6,951 bases of DNA from Roseovarius sp. (GTDB lineage: Bacteria > Pseudomonadota > Alphaproteobacteria > Rhodobacterales > Rhodobacteraceae). The stretch covers positions 1-6,951 of the forward strand of contig JAASSQ010000156.1 in assembly GCA_021767845.1 (NCBI GenBank), read 5' to 3'. The position numbers and the translations under genes are program-made. Each line of letters begins with the position of its first letter. The stretch's first letter is position 1. Shown here in pieces: positions 5,963-6,951 of the stretch. Below the pieces are notes generated by a model. That model saw only the letters and a program-made list of their open reading frames with translations, did no database searches and was not told where the DNA came from.

Positions 5963-6757
5963 ATGGAATCGGCTCTCGACCCTCATACCGCGAAGGCGCT
6001 GCTGGAGTGGCAGATCGAACTCGGCGCGACCGAGGCGATCGGCGATGCGCCGGTCAACCGCTACGAGGTGCCCGACAAGGCGGAGAAGCCCGCCGCGCGG
6101 GCGGCGGCGCCCGGTGCCCCTGCCCCGGCGGTTGCGGCCCCGCCCGAGGCCGATCCGGTGGCCGAGGCGCGGGCGGCGGCGGCCGGGGCGCAGACGCTGG
6201 CGGCGCTGCGCGATGCCCTGGCCGCGTTCGAGCATTGCGACTTGCGGCGCGGGGCGCGCAACCTTGTCTTTGCCGACGGCAACGCGGCGGCGCGTGTCAT
6301 GATCATCGGCGAGGCGCCGGGCCGCGACGAGGACCGCGAGGGGCGGCCCTTCGTGGGGCGCGCGGGGCAATTGCTGGACCGGATGCTGGACGCGATCGGC
6401 ATGGCGCGCGACGCGGCGGATGCGGAGAAATCCGTCTATATCACCAATGTCCTGCCGTGGCGGCCGCCGCAGAACCGCGACCCGAAGCCCGAGGAAATCG
6501 CCATGATGGTGCCCTTCGTGCAGCGCCATGTCGATCTGGTCGCGCCCGAGATCGTCGTGCTGATGGGCAACATCAGCTGCCAAGCGGGGCTGGGCCGGCG
6601 CGGCATCACCCGGCTGCGCGGCAAATGGACCGAAAGCTATGGCCGGCCGGCCTTGCCGATGTTCCACCCCGCCTTCCTGCTGCGCAACCCGCACGCCAAG
6701 CGCGAGGCCTGGGCCGATCTGCTGGAGGTGCAGGCACGGTTGCGGGGGACGGCATGA
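5963..6757 (+). CDS. Uracil-DNA glycosylase, family 4-like, alphaproteobacterial variant lacking most Fe-S cysteines
   Basis: Removes uracil from DNA after cytosine deamination or dUTP insertion, starting base excision repair. 264 aa. An N-terminal segment (1-36, with ALLEWQIELG) is followed by an Ala/Pro-rich linker (about 39-75) and the glycosylase domain. Motif A is GEAPGRDEDREGRPFVG (116-132); next come NVLPWRPPQNRDP (162-174), the RGITRLRGKW loop (213-222) and the distal HPAFLLR motif (235-241). Classical family 4 enzymes hold a 4Fe-4S cluster through four Cys. Here only C92 (HCDL) remains; the KC of KCRPP is P165-W166, and the later Cys is replaced near M181/M182. Such replacements occur in alphaproteobacterial relatives as I recall them. 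ATG 5963 has only a distant GGGGGAG (5941-5947). The stop overlaps the next gene (ATGA). Confidence 0.9.
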   Translation: MESALDPHTAKALLEWQIELGATEAIGDAPVNRYEVPDKAEKPAARAAAPGAPAPAVAAPPEADPVAEARAAAAGAQTLAALRDALAAFEHCDLRRGARNLVFADGNAAARVMIIGEAPGRDEDREGRPFVGRAGQLLDRMLDAIGMARDAADAEKSVYITNVLPWRPPQNRDPKPEEIAMMVPFVQRHVDLVAPEIVVLMGNISCQAGLGRRGITRLRGKWTESYGRPALPMFHPAFLLRNPHAKREAWADLLEVQARLRGTA

Positions 6758-6951
6758 GGATCCTGGCCTTTTCGGACCTGCACCTGTCGGCCAGCCGCGC
6801 CGCCGATCTGGTCGCGGCCGCGCGGGGCGCCGACCTGGTGATCGGCGCGGGCGATTTCTGCAACGCGCGCCGGGGGCTGGCGGAGGCGATGGCGCTGCTG
6901 GAGGGGATCACCGCGCCGATGGTGGTGGTGCCCGGCAATGCCGAAAGCGAC
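6754..6951 (+). CDS. Metallophosphoesterase, N-terminal part (runs off the window end)
   Basis: 66 residues are visible, from ATG 6754 to the window edge without a stop. The start overlaps the glycosylase stop (ATGA) and has GGGGGA 4 nt ahead, so it is secure and co-translated. Calcineurin-like phosphoesterase metal motifs appear in order: SDLHLS (D8, H10), GAGDFCN (D34) and VPGNAES (N62). These bind a two-metal centre that hydrolyses phosphoesters. The usual GNH[D/E] is GNAE here, so the His that often acts as general acid is absent, as in YfcE-like members with GNCD. The substrate cannot be told from this part; a phosphodiesterase or nucleotide-related phosphatase is possible. Pairing with a DNA repair gene is suggestive only. 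Confidence 0.88.
   Translation, partial: MRILAFSDLHLSASRAADLVAAARGADLVIGAGDFCNARRGLAEAMALLEGITAPMVVVPGNAESD

Noticed and set aside
4904..6694. Long minus-strand open frame continuing upstream of the tail-anchored gene.
   Set aside because: It lies antisense to pyrB's other frame and to the glycosylase gene, is rich in Arg/Ala/Pro and has no family motifs; it is stop-free only because of high GC. The gene starts at ATG 4903 with its own ribosome site.
1..6951. Search for CRISPR arrays, insertion sequences, toxin-antitoxin or phage defence genes, tRNA or rRNA.
   Set aside because: No spaced direct repeats, transposase motifs, terminal inverted repeats or RNA gene signatures were seen; nearly all DNA is filled by core-type genes.

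Overview
The window is a GC-rich (well above 60% by eye), tightly packed chromosomal segment. The protein signatures fit an alphaproteobacterium, most likely Rhodobacterales (Roseobacter/Paracoccus/Rhodobacter type): a plant-like GshA, a pyrB-pyrC-plsY cluster and an alphaproteobacterial family-4-like uracil-DNA glycosylase. It reads as core genome. I see no mobile element, CRISPR array, tRNA or rRNA.

Layout. (1) 1-256 (+): C-terminal end of an unrecognised protein. (2) 321-1691 (+): gshA, glutamate-cysteine ligase, with a good ribosome binding site and a possible TTGACA -35 element overlapping the upstream stop codon. (3) 1692-1765: a short convergent gap holding four tandem copies of an 11-bp unit that run into a GC-rich hairpin. 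(4) 1766-5850 (-): a six-gene operon in which every junction overlaps or abuts. In transcription order it is pyrB, a 178-aa tail-anchored protein, a 149-aa two-helix membrane protein with a PH-like tail, a dihydroorotase homologue, plsY, and an 89-aa protein of unknown function. (5) 5851-5962: divergent intergenic region with a good sigma70-type promoter (TTGCCC, 17 bp, TATAAG) for the pyrB operon. (6) 5963-6757 (+): uracil-DNA glycosylase, coupled by an ATGA overlap to (7) a metallophosphoesterase cut by the window end.

How the genes work together. PyrB makes carbamoyl-aspartate, the committed step of pyrimidine synthesis. The dihydroorotase homologue next to it has lost most metal-binding and substrate-binding residues (HxH is GVK, the catalytic Asp is Met). 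It is therefore probably not an enzyme but a PyrC'/PyrX-type partner of ATCase, with the active dihydroorotase encoded elsewhere. Two membrane-anchored proteins of unknown role sit between the two ATCase partners, and the same transcript continues into plsY, which starts phospholipid synthesis. The most intriguing idea here is that ATCase is assembled at, or tied to, the membrane; this is inference. The glycosylase is also a variant, lacking three of the four iron-sulphur cysteines of classical family 4 enzymes. Otherwise the window is ordinary housekeeping sequence, and I found no clear undescribed defence or mobile system.
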